NCBI GenBank assembly: GCA_032622095.1
Contig: CP136062.1
Location: 164,565,990-164,629,989 of the forward strand
Origin: Siphonodentalium dalli
Taxonomy: Eukaryota > Mollusca > Scaphopoda > Gadilida > Siphonodentaliidae
Reading direction: 5' to 3'
DNA length: 64,000 nt
The translations under genes were made by a program, and so were the position numbers. The notes beneath the pieces were generated by a model. It saw nothing but the letters and a program-made list of their open reading frames with translations, made no database searches and was not told where the DNA came from. Shown here piece by piece: positions 25,134 to 36,912 of this stretch. Each line of letters begins with the position of its first letter. The first letter of the stretch is position 1.

Positions 25134-26135
25134 ATGATCGACAACAACAACCATACGGATTCTTCAGCTTATTGTTACATTTTCCCAGAAGATCCTCACA
25201 AATGTGACGTAATTATCACTCTCAGAAGAACTCTAGCTGCGTTTTCTGTCATTGGCAGTTTGTTTATGATATTCATCATATGGCTGTTTAAAAAATACCA
25301 AGCATTTGCTCAAAGACTGATATTATATCTGAGTATCAGCGCATTCTTTGATGCCATTGTCTATTTGATGGGTGGTTTGCGGCCAGATGGGCCCGTTTGT
25401 GACTTCCAAGGATGGTGGATAACATACTTTGACTGGACAGTTCTCTTGTGGGTGTGCTTCATAACATTAAACCTCTTCTGCAATGTTATTTATTCCAAGA
25501 CAACTGAGAGATATGAATGGTGCTTCCATCTTGTTGCATGGGTCTTTCCACTTATTATGTCTTTAATTCCATTTTCTGGAGACCATTATGGGCCAGCAGG
25601 TGCTTGGTGTTGGATAAAAGAAAGCGTTGCTTGGAGAATGGGGATTTGGTATGCACCATTATTCATCATACTCGGGATACTTGTCGGTACATACACACAT
25701 ATAACTATCCAAATGAGGAGACAGACTCAAGCATATGATGGAAGTTTTGATCCCGATTCGGAGAGGAAAAAGCAATTGCTGAAAGATGATATTAAACCAT
25801 TGCGTATATATCCATTCATCTACCTGGCTCTTTCAGTATTTCCGCTCATTAACAGGATTCAGAATGCGGCTGAACCAGAAAATGCTGTGTATGGACTTTT
25901 GATTTTGGCAGTAATTTCTTCATCTTTAACTGGTGCTATAAATGCAATTGTTTTTGGTTTGGATAAAGAGACAATGAAGCGCCTGAGACCAAACCAGATA
26001 AAGCTTGCTCTTCAGAATAGGTTTACACCAAGATCAGTAATTCGTGAATATCCTCAACCGCCAGTTGGTCATGAAAGACTTGACAACAGTTACAGTCCAG
26101 AAGAAAGTCAATCTGATATAAATCCAGCTTGTTAA
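25134..26135 (+). CDS. Seven-transmembrane receptor, cAMP-receptor-like (class E-like) GPCR
   Basis: An uninterrupted 333-residue frame encodes a plasma-membrane receptor expected to signal through G proteins; the ligand is unknown. Hydrophobic segments lie at about residues 29-52, 60-80, 97-120, 131-147, 169-193, 224-241 and 253-275. The short N-terminus has an N-glycosylation site (NHT at 6-8). C89 and C159 are placed to form the usual extracellular disulfide. The third intracellular loop (194-222) is charged, with QMRRQTQ and RKKQLLKDD. The tail is hydrophilic and Ser/Pro-rich. The overall pattern resembles the Dictyostelium cAMP receptor family and its invertebrate homologues, with GPR157-like receptors as the nearest alternative. 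The start is the first ATG of the frame, before the acidic ectodomain. It is a single coding exon; a 5' UTR intron ending near 25,118 is possible. The frame is complete and looks functional. Confidence 0.85.
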   Translation: MIDNNNHTDSSAYCYIFPEDPHKCDVIITLRRTLAAFSVIGSLFMIFIIWLFKKYQAFAQRLILYLSISAFFDAIVYLMGGLRPDGPVCDFQGWWITYFDWTVLLWVCFITLNLFCNVIYSKTTERYEWCFHLVAWVFPLIMSLIPFSGDHYGPAGAWCWIKESVAWRMGIWYAPLFIILGILVGTYTHITIQMRRQTQAYDGSFDPDSERKKQLLKDDIKPLRIYPFIYLALSVFPLINRIQNAAEPENAVYGLLILAVISSSLTGAINAIVFGLDKETMKRLRPNQIKLALQNRFTPRSVIREYPQPPVGHERLDNSYSPEESQSDINPAC

Positions 26136-26178
26136 CCGTTTCATGACTGGAGCTTCCTGAAGTTTTTCAAAAACCATG

Positions 26179-26216
26179 TGCCAATGCATTCTCTTATATA
26201 AGAGAATGCATTGGCA
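26179..26216. repeat. 38-bp perfect palindrome in the receptor 3' flank
   Basis: tgccaatgcattctcttat is followed immediately by its exact reverse complement. It is a minimal form of the hairpin family found at many sites in this window, and lies 44 bp past the receptor stop codon, so probably in the 3' UTR. Confidence 0.9.
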
Positions 26217-26548
26217 GAGGGTCTTTAATGTTGCAGAAGTACAGCTCCCATCATCAAAGAGTTAAAAAGTACTTTGTACCAGTACCTTGTTTTTGTCATA
26301 AACTTGACTATACCCACCATGAAAGTGTGCATGTTACATGTATATTCAAACTTTACAAGGGTGTGTCTACATGTAGCTTGTCAGCAGAATCTTTAGGGGC
26401 ATTTGAGAAGGGGGCAATGCCTGCCACCAAGGGGGCATGAAGACAAAGTGCTGTCTCATTCATCATAGAATGATCAAAAATGCCTCGCATATCAGCCAAA
26501 ACAGCATTGCTATATTGTCCTAAGAGAACATCAAAATTTATCTCCTTA

Positions 26549-26943
26549 ACCCTTTACCCAACAGAACGGCCCTGTGCCAATGCATTCTCTTATATATGCG
26601 AGTCGGCCATAGGTCGCCTCGCATATATAAGAGAATGCATTGGCTTAACACATTAAAAATTATAAAATTGTTAAAGAATGTAAGAAAAAATGGTAAAAAG
26701 TGTTAAAAAAATATTTTTTTTAGGCCAATGCATTCTCTTATATATGCGAGGCGACCTATGGTCGACTCGCATATATAAGAGAATGCATTGGCACAGGGCA
26801 TAACTGTAACCATCACAATGTAGTCAATGAGCCGGTTCCAATGATATCCATATTTGTATGGTTTTATTGAGACAGACCCAAGATAATTTATGCTGTTGCA
26901 GCTTTATTTGGCCGTTTTTGGCCGGTTTGTTGGGTAAAGGGTT
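26549..26943. mobile_element. TIR element carrying two ~70-bp hairpins
   Basis: The outer ends aaccctttacccaac (26,549) and gttgggtaaagggtt (ending 26,943) are inverted repeats, followed inward by ggcc. Inside are two hairpins of the ccaatgcattctctta family at 26,576-26,644 and 26,724-26,792, in mirrored order. No coding capacity. A larger relative is at 53,207-54,104. Confidence 0.78.
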
Positions 26944-27234
26944 GATGGTGCTTTCTTCAAATGGCCATCTCTCTGGACACTACATGTATATGAATCTTTC
27001 CAACATTATATTTCCATTTCTTCCCATCCAAACCTCCCTCTCCACTTAATGTAGTCCGTGAACCAGACTTAAATAATCAGAGCCTCTTGAGCAACTACCT
27101 TTAAATAGCACTGCTAGAATAGTCGGATCCACAGACTACACTTAATGGAGAGGGGGCACTAACAAAAGGGGAACAAACTTAAAATAAGCCCCTAGGCTTG
27201 TTTAATCCCCTTTCCAATGATTCCCTCGTTTATG

Positions 27235-27615
27235 TATACCCTGCTGGACAAAACAAGTGTCCACTTAACCGTGGTGCAGTTAGCGTTGCCACCGTGGCCG
27301 AAATGCAACTACACCGCAGCTCCACCAGCTAACTACAATTGGGCCGCGGTGTACTTGCCGTGCGGCCATGGTGCAGATGCTACAGTGTATGTTCATTAAA
27401 CTGAAAAAAAGACGATACAAACCAGAAATCTAACCACGGTGTACATGCTGTTCGGCCGTGGTGTACTTGCCGTTCGGCCGCAGTGTACTTGCAGTTCGGC
27501 TGCAGTGTACTTGCCGTTTGGCCGAGGTGCTCAACTGCAGTTACAAACTCTGACACCGTGGCCAAACGGCAAATACACCCCGGTGGCAATGGACACTGCT
27601 TTTGTCCAGCGGGGT
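27235..27615. mobile_element. GC-rich fold-back element with internal minisatellite
   Basis: gctggacaaaacaagtgtcca at the left is matched by the reverse complement of tggacactgcttttgtccagc at the right. The interior repeats a 22-bp unit agtgtacttgc(c/a)gttcggc and its inverse, giving extra secondary structure. The open frames on both strands here are by-products. Confidence 0.7.
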
Positions 27616-27619
27616 ACAT

Positions 27620-28635
27620 CCACCGCTGTATCTACTTATGTTTGAATTAATGTTATTTACCTGTACATGTACATTGTACATGTATGCTATCAGAATTGGA
27701 AAATAAATATGTTTACACCAAATGGTTGTGACTTGGCTGAGTTGTAAAATATCAGTTTTAAGTAGTGAAATATGACTTTAACCTTGTTTTTTTAAAGCAA
27801 ATACTAATTGAACATTGAAGAGTTGTTATTCCTTAGGAATAGCTGAACATTTCCCACCAATGAATAGGAATCCTTCTGCACTTTGTATATTTTCTGTATA
27901 GAATCTTCCAATGTATACTTTTATAAGTGTACACGTATGATGAAAGAATCCATTTGACAAAGAAATTTAGTAAAGAAAGAGTTAATAAGAGCTTGGCAAT
28001 GGAAAGTGTTATAATTAAAAAAAAATGATTTTTCAACATTTATACCAATACCTGACTGAAAAAAGTGCCCTTTCTGGGTATGCCCTAAATTCTTGTCATT
28101 GATAGCTTCTGGCACCCCGAACATCTTATTTAAAATGCATTGCGTGTTGTGAGATACTAGCTTGTATAAAATCTATATACAGGTAAAGTGATGCCTTCAG
28201 TAGAAATATTGTACCGGGTATGCATTGAATTGATTTAAATATAGTCAGGGAATTTATTCAGACTGTGAATTGATTGGTTATACTTCTGGAATCTTTTTCT
28301 TCTCCGGCATTGTAAAAAGACACAAGTTGCCCAGTATATCAAGTTGTTGAATGGAAAAATCTTGATGAGAAAAAATATATGGTTTGTTTCATCTATACAC
28401 ATGCTTTCAACATATTTATATATTTGATATGCATATGACATTATTTATTTGTAAATATTTCCGAATTAAAACTTAAAACTCTATAATCTAATCAAGCTAC
28501 TGGTATAACAAATTTCAAATTCATAGTATTTCTGCAGTTTCTTCTAAAAATATAGATGATAGTCAGCAGGAATGGAGTATACTTGCGTTGTTCAAAATAA
28601 AAGGACTAAAGTGCATTATTTCTCCTCAGTTGGCG
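27620..28635. other. Intergenic sequence, nothing recognised
   Basis: AT-rich, with an aaataaat at about 27,700 and no coding or repeat structure visible. Confidence 0.4.
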
Positions 28636-28639
28636 CCTC

Positions 28640-29690
28640 TTGAGTATATGTGAATCCGAAGCTGCTAAAATTCATTTGACATTTAATACTACCAAAAATG
28701 TTGGGATGGCTTTCATCCCTAATTTGTTGCATATCAGAACCTTTCATAATCTCTTGCTGAATGGGAACAAAATTAATTTGTTAAATCTGTTAACTATCTT
28801 GGGCATATACTCAATAAAGACCTACATGTATGCGATGACGACATTATGCGACAATATCGATCCATTTGTTCACGTTCTAACATTCTTATTAGGAAATTTA
28901 ATAGATGTTCTTCGCATGTAAACATTTTATTATTTCAGATGTACATCTCTCTGCTATACTGCTCACATCTTTGGGTTAATTTCACCAAAAAATGTTTCAC
29001 AAAATTAAAGGTACTCATCTGATCAGACGCTCCTAAATTACTATTTTTTGGCTTCAGGGATAAAATATATTTGAATCGAGTCGAGGAACCCACCCATCAA
29101 AATTCAGATTGATCAGATATCGATTTTTGAAGTTTGTTATTTCAATTCTTTGTGGACCAGATACACATGGTCAAACGGACGGTCTTGCAGATAAAGATGG
29201 ATAACTCTAAAATCAAATGGTTATTATTAATATTACCACTTTATTTTAGAGTTATCCATCTTTATCTGCAAGACCGTCTGTTTGACCACATGTTTCTGGT
29301 CCACAAAGAAATAAAAAATAACAAACTTCAAAAATTAGATAGCTGATCAATCTGAGCTTTGATGGGTAGGTTCCTCGAATCAAATCAAATGTTTTTTACC
29401 CACCGAAGCCAAAGAAATAGTAATTTAGGAGCGTCTGATTGGATTGAGTACCTTTAATGATATGTTTTAATAATGCTTACAGGAAACTTATTGGGTATGA
29501 AAGGTTTTGTAGTGCGAGTGAAATGTATGTAAACATTGGAATAGTCCTTTATGTATAAAACGTGTTGTTAATATGTCATATATATAACTATATGGGCGAT
29601 TCAGACCTAAAATAGACCATTATATTCATGTATAAATGCAATAGAATACATTTTTTGGAAATCAGATTGTAAACATTTTGTCCATTGAGG
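28640..29690 (+). pseudogene. Decayed non-LTR retrotransposon fragment, split by a MITE
   Basis: The translation from about 28,640 matches the better-preserved copy at 33,684-34,350 (CESEAAKIHLTFNTTKN, VGMAFIPNLLHIRTF, then DDIMRQYRSICSRSNIL after frame changes). It continues after the MITE at 29,456 with aatgcttacaggaaacttattgggtatgaaagg. It lacks the front of the reverse transcriptase and has several frame breaks. Confidence 0.75.
29005..29457. mobile_element. TTAA-flanked MITE, near-complete fold-back
   Basis: The body is 29,009-29,453. TTAA lies on each side, and the termini are aggtactcatctgatcagac and its imperfect inverse ending ggattgagtacct. Almost the whole length is two ~205-bp inverted arms around about 29,230. 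It is inserted into the LINE fragment and shares its ends with the MITE at 23,400. Confidence 0.85.
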
Positions 29691-29799
29691 CTTTTGTTTT
29701 CAAACATCCAACTAAACAGTAAGATGTATTCACAAAACTCTTAGTTAGCTTTGGTCAGAGCTAACATATTCATAGAAGGGAAGCATATCAGGGGTTGTC

Positions 29800-29902
29800 T
29801 TTAACCCTTTGAGTGCCAGGTCGATTTTTGTATCAACCCATATACCCTGTGCCAATGCATTCTCTTATATATGCGAGTCGACCCTGGCACTCAAAGTGTT
29901 AA
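29800..29902. repeat. Fold-back carrying a half hairpin of the ccaatgcattc family
   Basis: aaccctttgagtgccaggtcga pairs with tcgaccctggcactcaaagtgtt. The centre holds one arm of the hairpin family (29,847-29,880) without its partner. Confidence 0.6.
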
Positions 29903-30125
29903 AATGTATCATACCAAATTTGTAAATGAATCTCCATATTAAATGCCAGTTACATTAGCTACAACGATCAGGTAATTTTGACAGATGGGTTTGTTGTAAT
30001 AAATATGAGATTTGTTTATTGCTTTGAATGGTGTTCAATACTCAGATTGTTGATAGGCCAGAATATATGTTTTGAACGGTGATGAAAGAAATTACTTTTA
30101 TAAACACTTCTTACCATCATTTATT

Positions 30126-31172
30126 AGCTCAACTTCACTTTGTAAAGTTTGAGCTATTGCCATGGCTTTGTCGTCCGTGTGTGCGTGATTCGTCAACAAT
30201 TTCCTTTAGCATGGACTACAGGTCGTACCTTTGGTCGGATCATTATAAAATATGTTATAGCTGTTGACATTGACATGTAGATGGGAACGAGTCATTTGGG
30301 AAAAAACATGGCCATCTTGGATTTCAAAATTCAATCCATTAGCACGGGCTACAGGTCCTACTGTTCGTCTGATCATCATGAAATTTGTCATGGATGTTAA
30401 TATTGACATGTAGATGGGAACGAGTCATTTTGGGGACATTACGAGTACCTTTGGTCGGATCAAAACGAAATTTGTCATGGATGTTAACAATGACATATAG
30501 ATGGGAAGGAGTCATTTTGGGGACTTCGGCCATAAAACATGGCTGGGGGCAGCCATCTTGGATTTTACTCTTTGCATGATTAACTCCTTTGGCACGGGCT
30601 ACAGGTCATACCTTTGGTCGGATCATTATGAAATTTGTCATGGCTGTTAACATTGACATTTAGATGGGAACAAGTCATTTTGGGGTCATTCGACAAAAAA
30701 ACATGGCCGCCAGCAGCCATCTTGGATTCCAAAATTCAATCCATTAGCACGGGCTAGACGGGAGTGTTCGTCTGATCATCATGAAATTTTTCGTGGAAGT
30801 TAATATTGACATGTAGATTGGAACGAGTCATTTTGGGGTCATTCAGCCATAAAACATATCCGCTGTCAGCCATCTTGGATTTTACTCTTTGCATGACTAA
30901 ATCCTTTGGCACACCCTACAGTCCACTTCCCTCAGCCGATCATCACCAAACTTCATATTAATCTCGATATTGATCTACTAGATGGAAGCTATCAAATATT
31001 TTTGAATTTCATTCGAAAATATAGCTGCCAGCAACCATCTTGGATTTAACTTTTTTATATATCTCTTCATGTTGATAATCTAGTATTACTTAGACATTTC
31101 AACTTTCCGCATTCCTAATCGCTCCATTGACTGTAACACATGAAATTATTCCCTTTCCAAGTTGAGCTACAG
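30126..31172. repeat. Interspersed repeat with ~180-220 bp internal subunits (TTAGCTCAACTT ends)
   Basis: It starts ttagctcaacttcactttg and ends aagttgagcta. In between, blocks with ggctacaggtcgtacctttg, gacatgtagatgggaacgag, catttt(g)ggg and agccatcttggatt recur about four to five times with decay. This resembles repeats I know from bivalve genomes. No protein frame. Confidence 0.7.
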
Positions 31173-31479
31173 TGTCATTGACACTTTCATGATGGTCTAA
31201 CCATCATTTATGATGGTAAGAAATATGATGACCAGTTTTCAGGATTTGTATTAAACATCTTTTAATACCAATTGGTCTGGAGAAACTTATAACATGGGTC
31301 TTAGTTATTTGAATACCAATTGGTCTGGCATGACCAGTGTTTGGCGCGATATATAAACGGGCCTCAAAGTTAAACATTTCATACTAACCTCAAATTGTAG
31401 TCAATGGCCAGCACTGTCGGCTGAACAAAATCAATATTGTGGTTGACTGATTGTAGCATGGTGCAACATCAACTGAGCA

Positions 31480-31958
31480 CATATGTGACCCGCCATATCA
31501 AATCCAGTCGGAAGTCGGGATTTTTTTACCCTGTGCCAATGCATTCTCTTATATATGCAAGTCGACCATAGGTCGCCTCGCATACATTGTATATAAGAGA
31601 ATGCATTGGCCTAACAATATTTTATCATGTTTTTTAAATAAATGTTTCTTACAATTGTTAGGACATAAAATAAAAAACATCCATTACCCTGCAGGGAGTC
31701 CCACGCATATATAGAAGCATATAGAAGAGTGTCGTCTGCTCATGTTTGTCTGGGGCTCTGTATGGGTGAAATTATAAAATTGTTAAAGAATACAAGAACA
31801 AATTATTAAAATTGTAAAAAATTGTTAGGCCAATGCATTCTCTTATACATGTATATGCGAGGCGACCTATGGTCGACTCGCATATATAAGAGAATGCATT
31901 GGCACAGGGTAAAAAAATCCCGACTTCCAACTGAATTTGATATGGCGGGTCACATATG
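31480..31958. mobile_element. TIR element carrying two ~75-bp hairpins
   Basis: Outer ends catatgtgacccgccatatc (31,480) and gatatggcgggtcacatatg (ending 31,958) are inverted repeats, continued inward by cagtcggaagtcgggat. Hairpins of the ccaatgcattc family lie at 31,535-31,610 and 31,829-31,903. The TIR differs from that of 26,549-26,943 although the internal hairpins are the same. Confidence 0.8.
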
Positions 31959-32503
31959 AAGCATTGAACACTCATACTGAGTCCATGCCTCCATAACTCT
32001 GATTTATATATTCTACTATATTCGTGTTGTAAATTCAACTGGAGCATAATGTACAATCATTTGTCTTACATTTTATTATTGCATAGAACAGTGCATAGAA
32101 TGTTTTTATTCTGTATGGTACAGGTTTTAGTACCGGTACTTCCATTGTTGTTTGTGGATTGTAAGTTAGTAAATTTTGGGAATAAATATATTTTGTAAAA
32201 TATTTGATTAATTTTCTTTTGTCCCAAATATGTTAAAGGGGAACTGTACACTAAATCTGACCATTTCTCAACAGAATATATGCAACAAATGAATGAATTT
32301 GACCCATGGATGATTGGAAAATACACTCGTTTACTCTATGAATGATGTAAACAACATAGCAATTATGATGAAAATGAGTTAATGACTGATATTCTGTATT
32401 ATGGTGCCATAAATTGCCGGATTAATGTAAAGTACCTCTTTAAAGTTATTATTATCCATCATCGGAATCATTGGAATGCTTTACTCGACATACAAAACAC
32501 ATG

Positions 32504-32884
32504 ACCAGCAGCAGGGGCGCTGGAAGAGGGGGGGCAGCTGACCCCCCTGCCCTTGACCAAGGGGGGCGAGCGGGGGCAGGACTTGCCCTTTTTCTGGAGA
32601 CAGAAAATGCTTTTTGTGTGTTTAATGTCGTGTTTTTATAGCAAAATGTGACTTTTTTGGTCCAAATACCACCAATTTCACAAGGAATATAAATTTTTTG
32701 TCAATTTTATCACAAAACGGCCATAAAAACCGACAAATACCATTAAAATAGGGATTTTTGCCACAATGAATTTATGGTTATTTTCCCGAGTTTGCAGAGA
32801 AAATGCCCTTTTTTGCGGAAAAGTGCCCTTTTTGTAGGCTCTGCCCCCCTGCCCTTGGATGCTTCCGGCGCCCCTGACCAGCAG
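32504..32884. mobile_element. hAT-type MITE with 8-bp TSD
   Basis: accagcag at 32,504-32,511 and 32,877-32,884 flank a 365-bp body. Its inverted ends are caggggcgctggaag and cttccggcgcccctg. An 8-bp duplication and a CAGGG terminus are the hAT signature. The interior is G/C-biased at both ends, with no transposase. Confidence 0.88.
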
Positions 32885-32952
32885 ACCAGTTGTACTTTAT
32901 GGTTGTGATATTTTAGTTTTAATATATATTTATTAAATATAGCTAAAATACT

Positions 32953-33685
32953 ATTTTTAGTCGAGTTTTTCAAAAACTCGACTTATGGTTTGACGAGGGA
33001 CGGTTGGCGGGCGGTCCAAAAGAATGCTTTATAACTTTGACATTTGTGAACGGATTCAAAATAATGTTGGTATGTGAGTTGTTCCCAATGACTATTTACT
33101 GCCTGTAGAAAATGGGTCACGTCGGAACTTTTTGACAAGAGTTATCCATCTTTGATGACTTTTTTACAATTTTATCACCTGTTAGCGCGATAACTCAATC
33201 AAATATTAACTGATTCAAACCATATTTGGTATATAAGTCTCTTGCATCAATATCTCCGACGAGTTCGAAACCAGGTTTGTCCGATTTTTTCCCCCGGAGT
33301 TATGTGCCTTAGTTTGTCTATTTTTAGCATGTTTTTCACCGTTGGCGCGATAACTCAATCAAATATTAACTGATTAAAACCATATTTGATATATGAGTCT
33401 TTTGCAACAATATATCGACTAGTTCGAAAAACAGGTTTGTCCAAATTTTTCCCCTGGAGTTATGGACCTTAGTTTGTCTATTTTTAGCATGTTTTTCACT
33501 GTTAGTGCAGGTTTAGCGCGATAACTCTGTGAGATATTAACCAGTCATTCAATTTATATTCGGTATATAATTCTATTGCAATAATATCTCAGACGAGTTC
33601 GAAAACCAGGTTTGTCCGAATTTTTGGGCCTTGTGTGGGCCTTATTGCCAAGTTATTGGCAGAATTTTTTTTCGACTGCCAATAA
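32953..33685 (+). repeat. Interspersed repeat beginning with a gtcgagttttt hairpin
   Basis: It opens with gtcgagtttttcaaaaactcgac (perfect hairpin) and ggacggttggcgggcgg. Then come about three ~155-bp subunits containing gcgataactcaatcaaatat and gacgagttcgaaa(a)ccagg. The same repeat lies reversed at 52,130-52,905. Confidence 0.78.
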
Positions 33686-34350
33686 ACTCGACATATGTGA
33701 GCAAGAGGCTAATGCTATTGATTTGGTATATAACAACCAAAAGACGGTTGGGATGGCTTTCATTCCAAAATCCCTGCACATTCGGACATTTCCAAAACTC
33801 ATTTTAAACGACACTGAACTCAAGTTCGTGTCGTCTTATAAGTATCTTGGTCACATACTCAATGTTGATTTTTCTGATAATGATGACATTATGCGCCAGT
33901 ATCATTCTATCTGCACACGTTCAAATATACTCCTAAGAAAGTTTTACAGATGTTCACTTGATGTTAAGAAATATTTATTCCAAATGTATGTATCACCATT
34001 ATATTGTGCTCATCTTTGGCTTTAACTATACCAGCAAATGTTTTTAAAAACTGTTTGTTTCAACAATGCTTACAGAAAGTTTATTGGGTATGAAAGGTCA
34101 TGTAGTGCAAGTGGGATGTTTGTAAGAGATAGAATGTTTGCCTTAGCAATGTTGATACGATAGGGTGTGTATGCATTTCGAGAGTTTTTACATCTGGTAA
34201 CGAGTTGTTAAATGCTATATGTCAATCAGATATTATTTACAAGTCTGATTTATTCCTTCATTGGAACCAAATTCTATATATGTAATTGTATGTTTGATTT
34301 CCATATATGGGCATACTTTGCCTGAAATAAACAATAATAATAATATGTGT
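33684..34350 (+). pseudogene. Non-LTR retrotransposon fragment (end of reverse transcriptase and 3' end)
   Basis: The frame through 34,025 carries late reverse-transcriptase blocks: KTVGMAFIPKS, FVSSYKYLGHILN, DDIMRQYHSICTRSNILLRKF and a final YVSPLYCAHLW. It then hits a stop, while homology to the copy at 28,640 continues (gcttacagaaagtttattgggtatgaaagg). The end has ataaacaataataataat as a likely tail. The N-terminal enzyme parts are missing, so it is a 5'-truncated dead copy. The exact clade was not determined. Confidence 0.8.
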
Positions 34351-34467
34351 ACCCCTTGTTTTTTTATGTAATCCTATGTATTCAATTTTCATGAAGAGCA
34401 GACATTTTATTCAAACTTGTTGCAAAGGGTCTTTTAAGTTTTATTATTTATCAGTCTGTTACCATAT

Positions 34468-35350
34468 TTAGCTCAACTTGACAAAGTCATGTTCGAGCTA
34501 TTGCCATCCGTCAATCAACAATTTCCTTTGGCACACCCCTCATCACCAAACTTCATATGGATTCTCGGGGTGACCTCCAGATGGGTTACTGTTTTTTACG
34601 AATTGTTAACAAAACAGATTTCACATTTGAATCTATCGGCACACATTGCAGCCCACAATTATATCGATGAGAAACATCGCCACCAGCAGCAATCATGGAT
34701 TTTACTCTTTGCAAATCTAAATAATTTGGCTAATCCCTCATCTGATAGTAACAAAACTTCATGTGGATTTAGTGGTGACCTCCAGATGGAAGCTTACCAC
34801 TTTTACCAAATTCTGTTAAAACACGGCCATCTTGGATTTCACATTTGAATCCATTAGTGCACCCTGCACTTATTGGTGAAATGTTTTGAAAATCTAAATG
34901 TATGTTTGGAATCACCTCTAGTTGGGAGCTATTATATTTGAACGATTTTTTTATGAAAAACATTGCCGCCAGCAGCCATCTTGGATTTTACTCTTTGCAT
35001 GACTAAATCCTTTGGCACGTGGTAAAACTAATATTTTCCATCTAATTGATCCCAAACTTCATTTGGATCTTTGGGGTGACCTTTAGATGAGTTATCAAAT
35101 TTGAACAATTTTCTTTCAAAAACATGTTTCCCGGCAGTCATTTAAATTTCAGTTTGCATTACAAAATTCTTTGGCATTTTTATCCGATTCATTCCAAACT
35201 TCATACTGAATACATTTATTGGAGAAATGATTTGATTTGTTTTATATTGGCCTGTTTAGGATCACCTCCAGATGTGAGCTATCAAATTTGAGTGCATTTC
35301 ATATTTGTGGAAGATGTGTTATCTGATAGGCCTCACGGTTATTACGATGG
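34468..35350. repeat. Second copy of the TTAGCTCAACTT interspersed repeat
   Basis: Starts ttagctcaacttgacaaagt near 34,467 and repeats subunits with gacctccagatgg, aaacttcatatgg(a) and agccatcttggatttta. It is more decayed than 30,126-31,172. Confidence 0.65.
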
Positions 35351-36588
35351 CAAATAACCATGCTAGAGGGGAATAACTTCATTCCAGAATAAATGTACTT
35401 TAATCACTGAACTTTAACCTTAATACTCTCAATGTAGTTCTAAAAATATACATTGGAATGGGTTATTCTTCAAACAAAGATCAGCAGCTATAGAAAGATG
35501 AAGGACTCATTTGTAGTCTTATGTTATTTGTTAACCTCTTCGCTGCTAAATGAAGTTATGATGTCGTGTGCTGGGCTGTGGAAGATATTGCCATTTTCCA
35601 GTGGGAAAATATAATGGGAATACCACAAGAACCATAAAACTGACGACTCAGTTGAAAGGCTATTATCCTTCACAATTGTGGAATATCATACAACAAGACA
35701 GTCAATGACTGGAGGCGCTCATCAGACTGTAAAGACTGGGACTCTGAAGACCATAAGAGTTAGTACTTGTCAAATTCATTTAAAACAAGTAATCCCAAAG
35801 AGGGACGTAGCCTAGAGGGTCTCTGTTCAGCAGTGGGGTGTCCACCTTGAAATATGGTCCAGATCCTCCCACCCAACATTGTCCATAGTCTGCTCCCTCC
35901 CAACTGAAGCAAACACATTCCCAAGTTCGTAAAATTCTTTTGCACATGTTGGAATTTTACAAACTATTACTTCAAGCTTTCCTAACTGTGACAAAGTTAC
36001 AACCTGACCAGGCCTCAGCTTGCAGGTTGACAATAGGGAGAAGTGACTTCTCCCTCTGGCAGAAATAGGGAGAAGTGAGAGAAAAATAGGGAGAAGTGAG
36101 AGACTGGAGAATAATTTCATCTGATAATTTATTTAATATGAGGTTAAACAAACGAAAAAAACATTATCATGGAAAAAAATCTAATTTTTCATTTAAATGT
36201 AATATAGATTGTTTGTTGCATTTGGTTTGCATATATATGCCACAATTAACGGCCTTGAGTCTTGACATCGACTACCGAGTGTCTCTAAGATCACTGAATC
36301 ATTGGGAATAAAATTACGATTTTCCGGTTATGGATCACGTTTTATTTCGAACAAGGCAATACAACGATTAAAACTTTATTTGCACACTATAAAATGGTGC
36401 TCTCGGATAATTTTGTCGTCAAATATATTCAGTAACATCAGGTAACATCGGATAATTTAAAGGGAGTACGGATTCAATAGAATTATTTGAGGTCCGTTCG
36501 ATTAGCATTCTGTTATTGCGTAAAAACACGGAATACCACAAAGACGGAAACGGAACTAAAACAAACAAAATGTTTAAATCGGCAATAT
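35351..36588. other. Intergenic sequence without a supported gene
   Basis: The minus frame at 35,827-36,120 partly reads like protein but I cannot assign it. A run of gggagaagtgaga repeats lies at about 36,031-36,106. The end of this region is the left flank of the LTR element. Confidence 0.4.
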
Positions 36589-36903
36589 TGTTATAATTAT
36601 GGGGTATTGTGCAGCATTGTGAATAATTATACATGAAGTGCAAGTGTGAAATAATACCTTTTAATAATACAGCAATAGAAATACACGATGTTGTCAATAG
36701 GTTGGTTTGGATTCAAGTGATGGGTTTCCGTCAGCCTCGTCATCTCGTGAACTTCCGGCTATCTTCGGGCATCCTCGGTGGTCTCCGGATTCTCCCGTAT
36801 CTTCGCTCCAATATCGCTATATTGGAGCCGTTTGCCGAGAAGCATCTATTTGATACAGGTTTTACTCTACCAGGCCTAACTATTAAAACCCATAAATACA
36901 ACA
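36589..36903 (-). repeat. 3' LTR of the retrotransposon (315 bp)
   Basis: It begins tgttataattat and ends aaatacaaca on the plus strand; by eye it is identical to 43,527-43,841. It contains a 22-bp hairpin at 36,806-36,827 (ctccaatat cgct atattggag). On the coding strand, ATTAAA near the middle could serve as a poly(A) signal. Confidence 0.9.
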
Positions 36904-36912
36904 CTCTTCCCC
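36904..36912 (-). promoter_or_regulatory. Polypurine tract (plus-strand primer)
   Basis: On the minus strand the nine bases immediately before the 3' LTR are GGGGAAGAG. This is the expected position and composition for a PPT and fixes the element's orientation. Confidence 0.75.

Noticed and set aside
35827-36120. 97-codon minus frame with partly protein-like sequence
   Set aside because: No family recognised and no splice context could be settled. It includes a tandem gggagaagtgaga stretch.
36589-36903. Solo LTR
   Set aside because: A second, identical copy in the same orientation at 43,527 with PBS and PPT at the inner edges makes a complete element more likely.
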